The translations under genes and the position numbers were made by a program. Source: Paracerasibacillus soli (GTDB lineage Bacteria; Bacillota; Bacilli; Bacillales; Amphibacillaceae). Taken from it: a DNA stretch of 64,000 bases. The notes beneath the pieces are model-generated. The model saw only the letters and a list, made by a program, of their open reading frames with translations. It was not told the DNA's origin and did not search any database. The stretch lies in assembly GCF_034006335.1 (NCBI RefSeq), contig NZ_JAWDIQ010000003.1; one strand, written 5' to 3'. Positions 48,575 to 58,194 of this stretch are shown piece by piece (position 1 is the stretch's first letter; every line of letters starts with the position of its first letter).

Positions 48575-48645
48575 CATTACCGTTTACTTATATTGTATGT
48601 TATGATCCGTTAATATAAGAATGATTAGAACGTAAATATTGGAGG

Positions 48646-48678
48646 GAAGATTACTCATGTGAAGTAGTCTTCTTTTTG
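48646..48678 (+). terminator. Rho-independent terminator after dagK
   Basis: GAAGATTACT (48646-48655) pairs with AGTAGTCTTC (48663-48672) with one wobble, then five Ts. Confidence 0.8.
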
Positions 48679-48799
48679 TTTTCATTCCATATAGGGAAAA
48701 TACCGAAGACATATTGCACGATATATGCGAGTTTGTTTTAAATAAGTCTATTTATGGTAATATAAGTAACATGGACAAAACAAAAAAAGGAAGATTATC

Positions 48800-50183
48800 T
48801 TGGCGAAGCGAAATATACCAGTTAAAAAGAATGATGAAATAACGATACAATTTGAAGATTTAACACACGAAGGGCATGGGGTAGGAAAACTTGAGGGTTA
48901 TCCGCTTTTTGTACCCTATGGTTTACCTGGTGAGGAAGCAGTTGTAAAAGTAGTTAAAGTAAATAAAAACTTTGGTTATGGAAAGCTGTTAGAAGTAAAA
49001 AGGCCTAGCCCTGACCGTGTAGAACCTCCTTGTGACGTGTTTTATAAATGTGGCGGTTGTCAAATCCAGCATATGAGTTATGATTTACAACTACAAATGA
49101 AGCAGAATCAAGTGAAAAACGTCATGCGCAAAATAGCACATATGGAACATGTTCCAGTACACGCGACACTTGGAATGGATGATCCATGGCGCTATCGAAA
49201 TAAAGTAGCCATTCCAGTTGGGGAAAATGATGGGGAACTAATAACAGGTTTCTATCGTATGCGGAGCCATGACATTATTAAGGATATGGATACATGTGTT
49301 GTACAAGATGAAGTGAATGATCGATTAGTAGAAGCGGTGCGACGAATTGCAAGTAGTTTAGGAATCTCTGCATACGATGAAGAAAAGCATACAGGTGTTC
49401 TTCGTCATATCATGGTGCGTACCGGTCGTCAAACGAATGAAGCGATGATTGTAATCATTACCCGAACGGCAGAATTACCACATCAAGAGGAACTAGTTAA
49501 AGAATTAACGGAAACATATCCGACAATAAAATCGATTATACATAACGTTAATGACCGCAGAACAAATGTCATTATGGGAAGGAAATCAAAGGTACTATGG
49601 GGCGAAGAATATATTTATGATACGATTGGTGATATTCGATTTGCAATATCAGCCCATTCTTTTTATCAAATTAATCCGCCACAAACGAAAGTTCTATATG
49701 AAAAGGCGTTAGAATATGCTGCGATTACGAAAAATGATGTAGTAGTTGATGCATATTGCGGGATTGGAACGATTTCATTATTTATGGCACAAAAGGCTAA
49801 AAAAGTATACGGGGTAGAAGTTGTACCAGGAAGCGATTAGCGATGCAAAAATGAATGCGAAAATAAATGGTATTACCAATACGGAATTTGTTGTCGGACA
49901 AGCGGAAAAAGTTATGCCTTGGTGGAAAGCACAAGGCCTACGCCCGGATGTTATCGTCGTTGACCCACCTAGAAAAGGTTGTGAAGTAGACTTTCTAGAA
50001 GCTATGATTGGCATGCAGCCAAAGCGGATTGTTTATGTATCTTGTAATCCATCAACCTTAGCACGCGATTTGCGGATATTAGAAGATGGTGGATATGAAA
50101 CGAAAGAAGTGCAACCTATAGATATGTTCCCGCAGAGTATGCATGTGGAGTGTGTGGCGTTGATGTCTAGGGTGGATGAATAA
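48800..50183 (+). CDS. rlmCD: 23S rRNA (uracil-5-)-methyltransferase RlmCD, frameshifted
   Basis: A TrmA/RumA-type enzyme of about 460 residues (B. subtilis YefA). An N-terminal TRAM domain (EITIQFEDLTHEGHGVGKLE), the 4Fe-4S cysteines (CDVFYKCGGCQIQHM), the SAM motif (VVDAYCGIGTISLFMAQKAK), VVDPPRKGC and the catalytic Cys in YVSCNPSTLARD are seen. TTG 48800 is the start. A frame change near 49838 (extra G in PEAISDAKMNA) is a likely read error. The 3' end (50140-50160) is a known kind of integration site for mobile elements in streptococci. Confidence 0.92.
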
Positions 50184-50207
50184 GAAGAATTAAAACATTG
50201 ATAGAAT

Positions 50208-50262
50208 AAGGTTTTCCAGTGATTTTGGAGAATGTCCAAGCTGGGGAATCTTATTTTTATTT
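50208..50262 (+). terminator. Probable terminator after rlmCD
   Basis: AAGGTTTTCCAG (50208-50219) pairs with CTGGGGAATCTT (50241-50252) through several wobbles, followed by ATTTTTATTTT. Confidence 0.6.
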
Positions 50263-50475
50263 TACTGAAAATGGATCCTGGCTTTCGGTAAAAGTAGGGT
50301 TGAGTTGATAGAATGGCTTTTGGCTAGGGGAGTTGATAGGATGAATAAACTGCAATTTTATCATCTGAAATCAAATAAATATTGATATAAGCTAAGAATA
50401 TTTCATTATAGATAGAGATACGGTATAATAAATACTCAGTAAAGAACTATAAGTAATATAAAGGGATGGTGCGTT

Positions 50476-50706
50476 ATGAGTGTTTCTTATAACAAACTGT
50501 GGAAATTATTAATAGATAGAAATATGAATAAGACACAACTAAAAAATGCTGCTTGTGTAAGTAGTAATGTTATAGCTAAGATGGGGAAAAACGAAGCAGT
50601 CTCAATGGAATCTATAACAAAAATTTGCAAAACGTTAGAGTGTGATGTTGGGGATATAATGGAGATTATTAAGGATGATCTCGATAGAGATAAGGAGATT
50701 TTTTAA
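50476..50706 (+). CDS. Small Xre-type HTH regulator of the restriction system
   Basis: A 76-residue HTH protein of the HTH_26/YozG type (LWKLLIDRNMNKTQLKNAAC, VSSNVIAKMGKNEAVSMESI, KICKTLECDVGDIMEII). Its stop overlaps the methyltransferase ATG by one base (TAATG), so the two are translationally coupled. It probably acts as a controller protein timing modification before restriction. TATAAT at 50424 lies 47 bases upstream, with a poor -35 box. AAAGGGATGG precedes the ATG. Confidence 0.82.
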   Translation: MSVSYNKLWKLLIDRNMNKTQLKNAACVSSNVIAKMGKNEAVSMESITKICKTLECDVGDIMEIIKDDLDRDKEIF

Positions 50707-52463
50707 TGATTAAATTAGCAACTGTGTTTAGCGGAATTGGTGCAATTGAACATGCATTGAAAAGAATGGGATTACCTCACGAAATAGTATTTGCGTGTGA
50801 TAATGGTGATATTGATGTATTAAGTGAAAAAATATTACCTGAAATCGATGAAATTGAGGTTGAAATTGATGTTTTAAAAAAATTAATTGATAAAATTTCA
50901 ACAAATTTAGAATCCAATCAAGATGAGTACACTATTGAATTAGCAAATAATTTTTTGAGTATAAATAAAAAGTATAAAGATTTTATAACTGAAATAGATT
51001 ATCAGGAAAACTTGATAGATTTATCTAAAGAGTTACTTTCAAATTTTATTGAAGGAGATTACTTTAACGAAAATGTTCACAAGGCTTATGCGAAATGGAT
51101 AAAAGTTTATGAATCTGATAACTATTCACCGCTGCATAAATTTATTGAAGCAAAAAAATCATTTATTAAAATAGAAGCTGATTATAAAAGAATTTATGGT
51201 GGTGATTTTGTCGTAAGTGAGTATTTCAAAAATATGACACAAGGTAATGAGTATACAAAACTAGTTGATATTACTGAATTTAAACAAACGGTTAAGGTGT
51301 TAAGAGAAGTGTCAGATGCACTTTCTATGTTGCATGAGAAAATTAATACATCCGCAGTCTTGGAAGACCTGAAAAATATCGAGTCGTTTGAGGAGAAAAA
51401 TGCATATGTAAATAGGCTTTATAAAGGCCAAGAGAGTCGAAATAGAGTTAGAGAATCTTATATGGCCAATTATAATATAGACCCAAAGCATTTTCATTGG
51501 AATGCTTCATTCTTAGATGGAAGGCAGTATCATAACCAGGTAGATTTATTTGTTGGAGGGAGTCCTTGTCAATCCTTTAGTTTAGTTGGGAAACAAAGGG
51601 GACTAGAAGATACGAGAGGAACCCTATTTTATGAATTTGCTCGACTTGTTAAGGAGATACAACCCAAGGTATTTATTTATGAAAATGTCAAAGCAGTTTT
51701 AAGTAATGATGACGGAAATACCTGGAGAACAATGAAGGATGTATTTGACGAACTTAACTATGATTGGCACGATGCTATTTTAAATGCGAAAGATTACGGC
51801 GTACCACAAAATAGGGAAAGATTATTTGTAGTTGGATTTAGAAAGGATTTAAAAATAAAAGAGTTTAAATTCCCTGAACCAATTAAACTAGATAAAACAA
51901 TGCAAGACTATTTAATTGATAATGTTTCGGGTAAATACTTCTTACCACAAAAAGGTGTTAATTTTGTAACAGATAAAAAGAACTTAGATAAACGTTATAC
52001 ACAAATTGATGGTGATATTCAATTGTGTCAAAAAAAGAATCAGCAATTTAATTGGCATGGTGACTTTGTATTTGTTGAAGAAAACAAAGACAAAGAAAAA
52101 ACAATTCAGGATTTAGAAAAATACTTTTTGTCGGAAAAGGTTAAAAAATATGTATTATCATCTGGAACAAAAGGTTTTTATTCACGTCCTGAAACAGATT
52201 TAGATGTTGCCCGACCGTTGTTAACCTCTATGCATAAAATGCATAGAGCTGGTGTAGATAATTATGTAACAACAGAAGGTCGGTTAAGAAAGTTAACTCC
52301 TAGGGAATGTTTGAGATTGATGGGTTTTTGCGATAGTTTTAAAATTGTTGTTGCTGACACCCCAGCTTATCAACAGGCGGGAAATTCAATAGTTGTAGAT
52401 GTTTTAATAGCAATTGTAGATAAAATATTAGAATACTATCCAAATTTGAAGAAGGGGGAATAA
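50706..52463 (+). CDS. DNA (cytosine-5-)-methyltransferase with large insertion
   Basis: A 585-residue 5mC methyltransferase. Motif I TVFSGIGAIEHALKRMG is at the N-terminus, motif IV GGSPCQSFSLVGKQRGLED with the catalytic Cys near residue 287, ENVKAVL (motif VI, Glu-Asn-Val), QNRERLFVVGF (motif VIII) and QQAGNSIVVDVL (motif X). Between motifs I and IV lie about 200 extra residues that are charged and probably helical (EIEVEIDVLKKLIDKISTNL). It protects host DNA from the neighbouring LlaJI-type nuclease. The frame is intact. Confidence 0.92.
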   Translation: MIKLATVFSGIGAIEHALKRMGLPHEIVFACDNGDIDVLSEKILPEIDEIEVEIDVLKKLIDKISTNLESNQDEYTIELANNFLSINKKYKDFITEIDYQENLIDLSKELLSNFIEGDYFNENVHKAYAKWIKVYESDNYSPLHKFIEAKKSFIKIEADYKRIYGGDFVVSEYFKNMTQGNEYTKLVDITEFKQTVKVLREVSDALSMLHEKINTSAVLEDLKNIESFEEKNAYVNRLYKGQESRNRVRESYMANYNIDPKHFHWNASFLDGRQYHNQVDLFVGGSPCQSFSLVGKQRGLEDTRGTLFYEFARLVKEIQPKVFIYENVKAVLSNDDGNTWRTMKDVFDELNYDWHDAILNAKDYGVPQNRERLFVVGFRKDLKIKEFKFPEPIKLDKTMQDYLIDNVSGKYFLPQKGVNFVTDKKNLDKRYTQIDGDIQLCQKKNQQFNWHGDFVFVEENKDKEKTIQDLEKYFLSEKVKKYVLSSGTKGFYSRPETDLDVARPLLTSMHKMHRAGVDNYVTTEGRLRKLTPRECLRLMGFCDSFKIVVADTPAYQQAGNSIVVDVLIAIVDKILEYYPNLKKGE

Positions 52464-52466
52464 ACT

Positions 52467-54163
52467 ATGGGATATACTCCATTAGCCAGGTGGAGAAACT
52501 TCACTTTAGATAATTTAAAAACGATTTTAAAAATATATCCAGATATGACATATGACATTCCACGATTGGAAGCGATAGATCAAATAGAAGAGAAGCTGAG
52601 AGGCTATAAACGAACTGCATATCAACACGCTTGTCAATTAGGGCTCGAATGTCGTGGAGAAAAATTTAAAGTTCAAAGTTATTTATATTCTTTTGACGAT
52701 GAAAACTTAGAGAGGTATTTACATTTTTGGTTTAAAATGTATGTAGCTCCAAATCCTTATGTAAAGTCAGAAGATCCGCCTATTTCTATTTTTGTAGCGA
52801 TTGCTAATGAGTTGTTAAATTCGGAAAGTAATAGGATGCACTTTGAAGACTTCTCAACAAAATATTTTGGTGATGGGAAAAGTAGTGATATTTTAAAGAA
52901 TGCTATTCAGGCTTATGGCTATCCAATATCGTTAAATGAAAACGATGAACTCTTCATTATTGAAAACAATATAGATGAATTGAATCGCATCATAGAAAAA
53001 GTGAATTCAACTCTACCTATGGAAAATAACATGGATGAAAAGGAATTTTTCGAACGTTTTTCATATGAGAACTTTTGTGCATATTATGACATTCCAAAGG
53101 TTACTATTCAAGAAATACAAGAAGTACATGAATCGAAAAGTGATTATGTTGATCGAGTAAAGGGTGGGAATAACGTTTTACTATATGGTGTCCCCGGTTC
53201 AGGTAAAAGCTATAAAATTGAAAAGGAATACTGTAATGATTTTAAATTTATGGAACGAGTGGTTTTCCACCCAGATTATATGAACACGGATTTTGTTGGA
53301 CAAATATTACCAACAGTAAAGGGGGAGGGTGACGATAAAGTAATTACTTACGACTTCACACCTGGTCCTTTTACAAGAGTACTTAAAAAGGCGATTGAAA
53401 ATCCTGGAGACCACTACTATCTTGTTATTGAGGAAATTAATGAGGTAATGCTCCAGCAATATTTGGAGAGATATTCCAGTTACTTGATAGAGATGATGAT
53501 GGAAAAAGTTCGTATGAGATTACCAATTACAATATAGCTAATGAAGTGTTCGATGAGAAAGAAAAGCCTATCTACCTTCCATCTAATTTATATATTCTAG
53601 CAACAATGAATACAGCAGATCAAAATGTATTTACTTTAGATACTGCATTTCAAAGAAGATGGGATATGAAGATGATTGAAAATGATGTAGCAAAGGCTGA
53701 ACATGCTTCAAAATCAATACTTGATACAAGTGTGACATGGGAAAGATTCAATACAGTTATTAATGACCAAATTATTACAAGTAGTGCTGCTACATTATCG
53801 TCAGAGGATAAGAGATTAGGTGCTTACTTTGTAACAAAAGAAATTTTAAAATACTATAGTAAAGAAGAAAATCTTGATGATGTAATACAAAAATATGGTA
53901 TTAATGATAGAGATACAGATAAAATCGATAAAGCTATTAAGGATTTGAATTCAAGATTTGGGGATAAAGTTATTAAATATCTTTGGGATGATGCATTCAA
54001 ATTCAGTAGAGATGAACTGTTTGATGTTGAATATAAAAGCTTAGAAAAAGTTTTGGATACTTTTAACTATTCTGTTGGTGAAGAAAGATTCAATGTGTTC
54101 AATCAAGACATAAAAGAAAATTTGTTTAGAACATTAGATTCAAGGGATAGTGAGGATGAGTAA
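52467..54163 (+). CDS. McrB-type AAA+ GTPase subunit of restriction complex, frameshifted
   Basis: About 565 residues. An N-terminal specificity-like region (residues 1-200) precedes an AAA+ motor: Walker A GVPGSGKSYKIEKEY (about 238-252), HPDYMNTDFVGQILP, Walker B YYLVIEEIN followed in the restored frame by RGNAPAIFGEIFQLLDR, then ATMNTADQNVFTLDTAFQRR (sensor 1 and arginine finger). This is the McrB / R1.LlaJI / YdiS type GTPase that translocates or regulates cleavage. One lost base near 53441. It overlaps the next gene by eight bases. Confidence 0.87.
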
Positions 54164-55456
54164 GCCTTTTACTGATGTAGTGTTATCCAAAACTTTGAAT
54201 AGTTATTGTAGAAATGCAACGAATAAAGAAGGAGATACATTTGTAGGTATCAAATCAGAAATTAAGGGAGACAAGCATGAAATTAGTGTGAATTTCCCTA
54301 TAGGATATAATATCTCAAAAAAAGAAGAAAACTTACGCGATGATATTATTGACTTGATATCGGTTTTGTCTGCTTATAATGATAAACAGTCTAGGGTTTC
54401 GCAAATTTCTTCTAATCAAGTATTAAAAACAGTTAGGTTTCCAGTCCAAGCATACTTTCGAGTAATGCGATATTATTTAGATTATGATTACTATATGGAA
54501 AATGAAGAAGTATATGTTCAAGGAACGTCTTGGCCCTGTAAGTATGAAACAAACTATAAGAAGAGTGACTCCTATCGCTCAAAAAACAGGTTTTGTATAT
54601 CCTAATTTAATGGTTCGAAAAAATAGTGATACTGATAAACATATTATCACTGAAATAAATAAGTTTTGTGTATATGAAAGCTTTATGAAATTGGGATGGA
54701 TTTATAAGCAAAGGTTACCGCAACCTGCTAATGTTCGAAATCCAAACCTTAAAATGTATCAAACTATTTTGCGACAAAAACTAGAGAAAACAAATGAAGA
54801 TTCTTTAAAGCAATTATTTCAAAGCATGTTGGCAATTATTGAATTCAGAAATAGTGCAGATGATCCGGAAGAGTTTTATTTTGGAACTAACAATTTTGAA
54901 TATGTTTGGGAAAAATTAATTGATGAGACTTATGGCGAGTCTAATAAAGGCTATTATTTCCCTAAAACTAACTGGAAACTACGTGTTGGTGATGAGATAA
55001 TGCAGCACTTGAACAGATACTATTATGATTACTGATGAAAGTATCGCGGTATTGGATGCAAAATATTATAAGTACGGTGTGACTGGAAGAGTGAGCGATT
55101 TACCACGTTCTACGTCCATAAATAAACAGATAACATATGCAGAATATATAGCTGAAAACTCAAAGTTTATTAAGGATAGGAAGAATAATAAACAGATACT
55201 TAATGCATTTTTATTACCATTCAATCTATATGATAATAGACTTGGGGGAAATGAAAACTATTATTCTATTGGCGAAGCTGTTGCCGATTGGAAACAGGCG
55301 GATAAAGATTATGAACGTGTGCAGGGGATACTAATAGATGTAAAAAAATTAATGGCAAATTCTACTAAGCCAAATCGACAGGAAATTAAAAAGTTATCAG
55401 ATGCAATTAAGGATAGTCTAATACGAAATAAAAAAATGCAAAAGAGTGGGAACTAA
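54156..55456 (+). CDS. LlaJI-family restriction endonuclease subunit, frameshifted
   Basis: About 433 residues. YFRVMRYYLDYDYYMENEEV, RVTPIAQKTGFVYPNLMVRK and ITEINKFCVYESFMKLGW resemble the LlaJI R2 / BsuMI YdjA subunit; the nuclease site is DESIAVLDAKYYKYG, a PD-(D/E)xK element with catalytic Asp and Lys. It would cut DNA together with the McrB-like partner. Two single-base insertions break the frame (near 54525 and 55022). ATG 54156 is preferred over GTG 54150. McrC-type methylation-dependent action is an alternative, but a cognate 5mC methylase next door argues for a conventional R-M system. Confidence 0.8.
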
Positions 55457-55482
55457 TAAAAGTTTCCACTCTATTTTTTTTG
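55443..55482. terminator. Bidirectional terminator between convergent genes
   Basis: AGAGTGGGAACT (55443-55454) pairs with AGTTTCCACTCT (55461-55472) with one mismatch, and T-runs flank the stem on the plus side. Confidence 0.8.
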
Positions 55483-56661
55483 CCTATATCTCCTTTGTGA
55501 TACAGCATTAGTGCAGTAAACGCAGCAGTACTTTTTAACTTGGTTTGTTTTGGATACTAAAAATAATTGATTGCAATTTATATTTTGACAAACCCTGTAC
55601 ATAGCTTGATTAGAATCTAAGTAAAAAAGTGACAAATACATTGCTGAAAATAAAGAAGGTAATTTCCAGTTGGGACGCATCGTGTCCGCATCATACTTTG
55701 GCTTGATTTCCGATAAAAAGTGATTCAATTCTTTTTCAATTAAATACTTTGATATTTTTAATAAAGCTTGTTTTAAATCATCATTCTTCCTTTTAGTAAA
55801 TGTTTCATATACCACTTCCTGAAATAGTGTATTTAATGAAATATCTTCTGGGATGATGATAGAGATTCTTCTTGAAAAATGATATAAAAAATCAATAATC
55901 AAACATTCATCTTCACTAAAAATAGTTGTTTTTTTACTAACGTAGGCCTTTACAATTTGTTTTAGAAACGATAATGAATAATCATCATCCTGCATTAAAT
56001 TCTCGTATTCTTCAATAATCACCACATTTATACCCTCACCTAAAAGATAATCCTTAACTTCGAATGCTGGCACTGTCCCGCCATCATCTCTAGGAATTTG
56101 TATTGTGTTGCTGTTGTCATCAAATCGTATCTTATTTGCATTATTAATGTTATGCAATAAGTCTTTATTCGAAGATTTATAGCAAGTGTTGTCATTGATT
56201 TTTATAACCTTTTCTTTCTGTAGTAACAGAAAAAGAACCGAATCCAATAAAGTTCTATAATCAATGTTGTCTGTATCCTGGGCACTAAAGATGTTTATTA
56301 AAGCTTCTAGATTGTCTTTTATATAATTTACATCTTTTATTTGAAAAGTTACAAATTGTTCGTAATTTTTTAGAGGAAATAAAAATCCATACTTTTTAAA
56401 AAATGACATCATTGAATTTAAGTCATTTTTCTTAATGCCTATAAACTCTCCTAATATGTTGTTTTTTTCACCACTTTTTCCTCTACCAATTTCTTTTAAG
56501 CCTTCCCCATAAAGATATGCTGCGCGGAATTTTTCACTATTATTTCGTAAGACAAGTTCCTTTGTTTTATCCCCAGTATATGTATCTACAATTTCATTAA
56601 AACTAACTTCACATTTAAAACTTTCAAATGTAAATGCACTCATAAAAGCATCTTTTGTCAT
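55471..56661 (-). CDS. CGNR-like zinc-finger protein, unknown function
   Basis: A 396-residue protein on the opposite strand to its neighbours. The bulk is helical, charged and unrecognised. The C-terminus has RVCQNINCNQLFLVS, KKYCCVYCTNAVSQRRYRQ, which fits the CGNR/ABATE-type zinc finger (C-x4-C ... C-x2-C-x2-N followed by a basic tail, about residues 358-396), usually DNA- or RNA-binding. It is complete, with ATG 56661. Its place between a restriction system and a phage module suggests a defence or regulatory role, but that is inference from context. Confidence 0.6.
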   Translation of the reverse strand: MTKDAFMSAFTFESFKCEVSFNEIVDTYTGDKTKELVLRNNSEKFRAAYLYGEGLKEIGRGKSGEKNNILGEFIGIKKNDLNSMMSFFKKYGFLFPLKNYEQFVTFQIKDVNYIKDNLEALINIFSAQDTDNIDYRTLLDSVLFLLLQKEKVIKINDNTCYKSSNKDLLHNINNANKIRFDDNSNTIQIPRDDGGTVPAFEVKDYLLGEGINVVIIEEYENLMQDDDYSLSFLKQIVKAYVSKKTTIFSEDECLIIDFLYHFSRRISIIIPEDISLNTLFQEVVYETFTKRKNDDLKQALLKISKYLIEKELNHFLSEIKPKYDADTMRPNWKLPSLFSAMYLSLFYLDSNQAMYRVCQNINCNQLFLVSKTNQVKKYCCVYCTNAVSQRRYRQKK

Positions 56662-56743
56662 TTCACTTCACTACTTTCAATTAATAATTAGTAATATATA
56701 GAAAATTAATCACTTTATATATTAATAAGTTTAATAACATTAT

Positions 56744-56783
56744 ATCACTCATTACTTTTAATTAAAGTAATGAGTGATTTTTC
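56744..56783. other. Perfect hairpin in the divergent intergenic region
   Basis: ATCACTCATTACTTT (56744-56758) pairs with AAAGTAATGAGTGAT (56764-56778), 15 bases each, with a T-run after it on the plus strand. It lies upstream of both flanking genes, so a terminator for readthrough or an operator are both possible. Confidence 0.75.
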
Positions 56784-56890
56784 ATATTCTAATTATTTTT
56801 TAAAAAAGAGATAATAAAGTTAATAGAAATTTAGTTAATTCTTTAAATCAGATTTCTATTAAAAAAATATCAAATGCCTGATTTGCAATA

Positions 56891-57064
56891 AGGGCAAAGG
56901 ATACATATTGAAGTACGCAATCCACACCAGGATTGTAGTGTCTCAATATTAGTACCCTTACCTTGTTGCGCACTTTTTTAAGTAAAGGTCAGGTTACTAA
57001 AGGACAAGCTCTTCATTGTTTGCATCCTTTGCCCTCCGCAAATTGGCGGAGAGGATGCCAAACA
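56891..57064 (+). promoter_or_regulatory. Structured leader of the sigma-like gene with two competing pairings
   Basis: CATTGTTTGCATCC (57014-57027) pairs with GGATGCCAAACAATG (57053-57067), enclosing an inner CTCCGC/GCGGAG stem (57034-57039 with 57046-57051). This buries the ribosome site GGAGAGG and the ATG at 57065. An upstream segment AGGGCAAAGGAT (56891-56902) is the exact complement of ATCCTTTGCCCT (57024-57035), so pairing with it would open the downstream hairpin. A small CAATCC/GGATTG hairpin lies between. This is a candidate translational switch, not a known family. Confidence 0.55.
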
Positions 57065-57568
57065 ATGACAAAAAAGTACAAAACAAGCCAAAAGAACAGA
57101 GAATCTTATATTTACTATTCAGGAGGTAAAAAGATAGCAACCATCGTACCAGGAGAAAATGGTGTAACAGAGGTTAATATTGAATATTTACATTCTGAAG
57201 ATGATCAGGAAGTGGACGAAGGTCGCCGCTATGATTACCGAATTGCTTGTAATTTAGAATCTTATGTAGATGAAAACGGAGATTCAAAAGCTGAACATAA
57301 CAAACATTTAGCAGATTGGGATGCAGATCCGTTTAATGAAATTTTGGAAATGGAGAACTATGAAGAGAAACAAAAGTTAATCGAACAATTGCATAAAGCA
57401 ATGGGTCAGTTAACAGATAAACAATTTAGAACGATACAAAAGAAATTTTATGAACAAAAAACAAACGTTGAGATTGCAGCCGAAGAAGATGTGACTGAAG
57501 CGGCTATCAGAAATCGTTTAAATAAAATATACAGAAGATTAGAAAAACTGATAAGAAAGGGCTCTTAA
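57065..57568 (+). CDS. Phage-type sigma-70-like regulatory protein
   Basis: A 167-residue protein. The N-terminal half is acidic (YLHSEDDQEVDEGRRYDYRI). The C-terminal part (residues 110-165), KAMGQLTDKQFRTIQKKFYE, QKTNVEIAAEEDVTEAAIRN, RLNKIYRRLEKLI, is a sigma region-4-like HTH found at the head of replication modules in Firmicutes prophages and ICEs. The ATG lies inside the right arm of the leader hairpin. The frame is intact. Likely regulates the genes downstream. Confidence 0.75.
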   Translation: MTKKYKTSQKNRESYIYYSGGKKIATIVPGENGVTEVNIEYLHSEDDQEVDEGRRYDYRIACNLESYVDENGDSKAEHNKHLADWDADPFNEILEMENYEEKQKLIEQLHKAMGQLTDKQFRTIQKKFYEQKTNVEIAAEEDVTEAAIRNRLNKIYRRLEKLIRKGS

Positions 57569-57671
57569 TTGAGCCTTTTAAATTTTATTTTAAAAAAGGG
57601 GTTCGAAAGGGCATGATTTTTCGCTTACTAGTAAGGGACGAAATAAAACCCTTAGAAAGGAGTGTTTCCAG

Positions 57672-57875
57672 ATGAGTCTAAAACACAAGGTAATCATCAA
57701 TGTTAAAGATGAAAATGGTGAAAAAACGAGAGTGGTTGAAGGTAAGCGCAAAACAGTGCGTAGCCGAATGCTAGATTTACTGTTTGGTAAGAAAGTAAAT
57801 CTACTCGTGATAACACCTGGAAACTCAGTAGAAACAGTGGAAATAAAAGAGACTCGGAAAGGCGGTGAAGCTTAA
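57672..57875 (+). CDS. Small phage protein of unknown function
   Basis: A 67-residue basic protein (MSLKHKVIINVKDENGEKTR, VVEGKRKTVRSRMLDLLFGK, then a beta-rich ETVEIKE tail). Similar short proteins accompany DUF2800/DUF2815 modules in Firmicutes mobile elements. Function not known. AAAGGAG precedes the ATG, and the next gene starts 2 bases after its stop. Confidence 0.6.
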   Translation: MSLKHKVIINVKDENGEKTRVVEGKRKTVRSRMLDLLFGKKVNLLVITPGNSVETVEIKETRKGGEA

Positions 57876-57876
57876 T

Positions 57877-58194
57877 ATGAGTAGAACAAAATTACTTCTT
57901 GATGTGGTCACTGATTTACAAAATTTAGCTGGCTCACTTCAGACGATTGCTGAAGTGTTGGCGAGTAATGAAGAATCACCACGAACGGAAGAAAAAACAC
58001 CAGTTAAAAAGGCAAAGCCGAAAAAGAAAAAAATATCGCTTGAAGAAGTTCGTACGTTACTTGCACAAAAGAGCCAAGCAGGTTTTACGGCAGATATTAA
58101 AAAGTTGCTTGAAAAATACGGTGCAACCAAGCTAAGTGAGATTGAAGAAAAAGACTATGAAGCATTGATGAAAGATGCGGAGGAATTGCAATGA
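57877..58194 (+). CDS. Small phage protein with Lys-rich linker
   Basis: A 105-residue protein: an N-terminal helix (KLLLDVVTDLQNLAGSLQTI), a basic linker (TPVKKAKPKKKKI), and a C-terminal helical domain (EVRTLLAQKSQAGFTADIKK, LLEKYGATKLSEIEEKDYEA). Equivalent phage proteins are often annotated as rRNA-biogenesis rrp5-like, a name without evidence. Start ATG 57877; the stop overlaps the DUF2800 ATG (ATGA). Confidence 0.6.
   Translation: MSRTKLLLDVVTDLQNLAGSLQTIAEVLASNEESPRTEEKTPVKKAKPKKKKISLEEVRTLLAQKSQAGFTADIKKLLEKYGATKLSEIEEKDYEALMKDAEELQ

Noticed and set aside
52467..55456. Stand-alone type IV McrBC system that cuts methylated DNA
   Set aside because: The nuclease resembles LlaJI/YdjA rather than McrC, and a 5mC methyltransferase is directly linked, which would be self-destructive with a 5mC-dependent nuclease.
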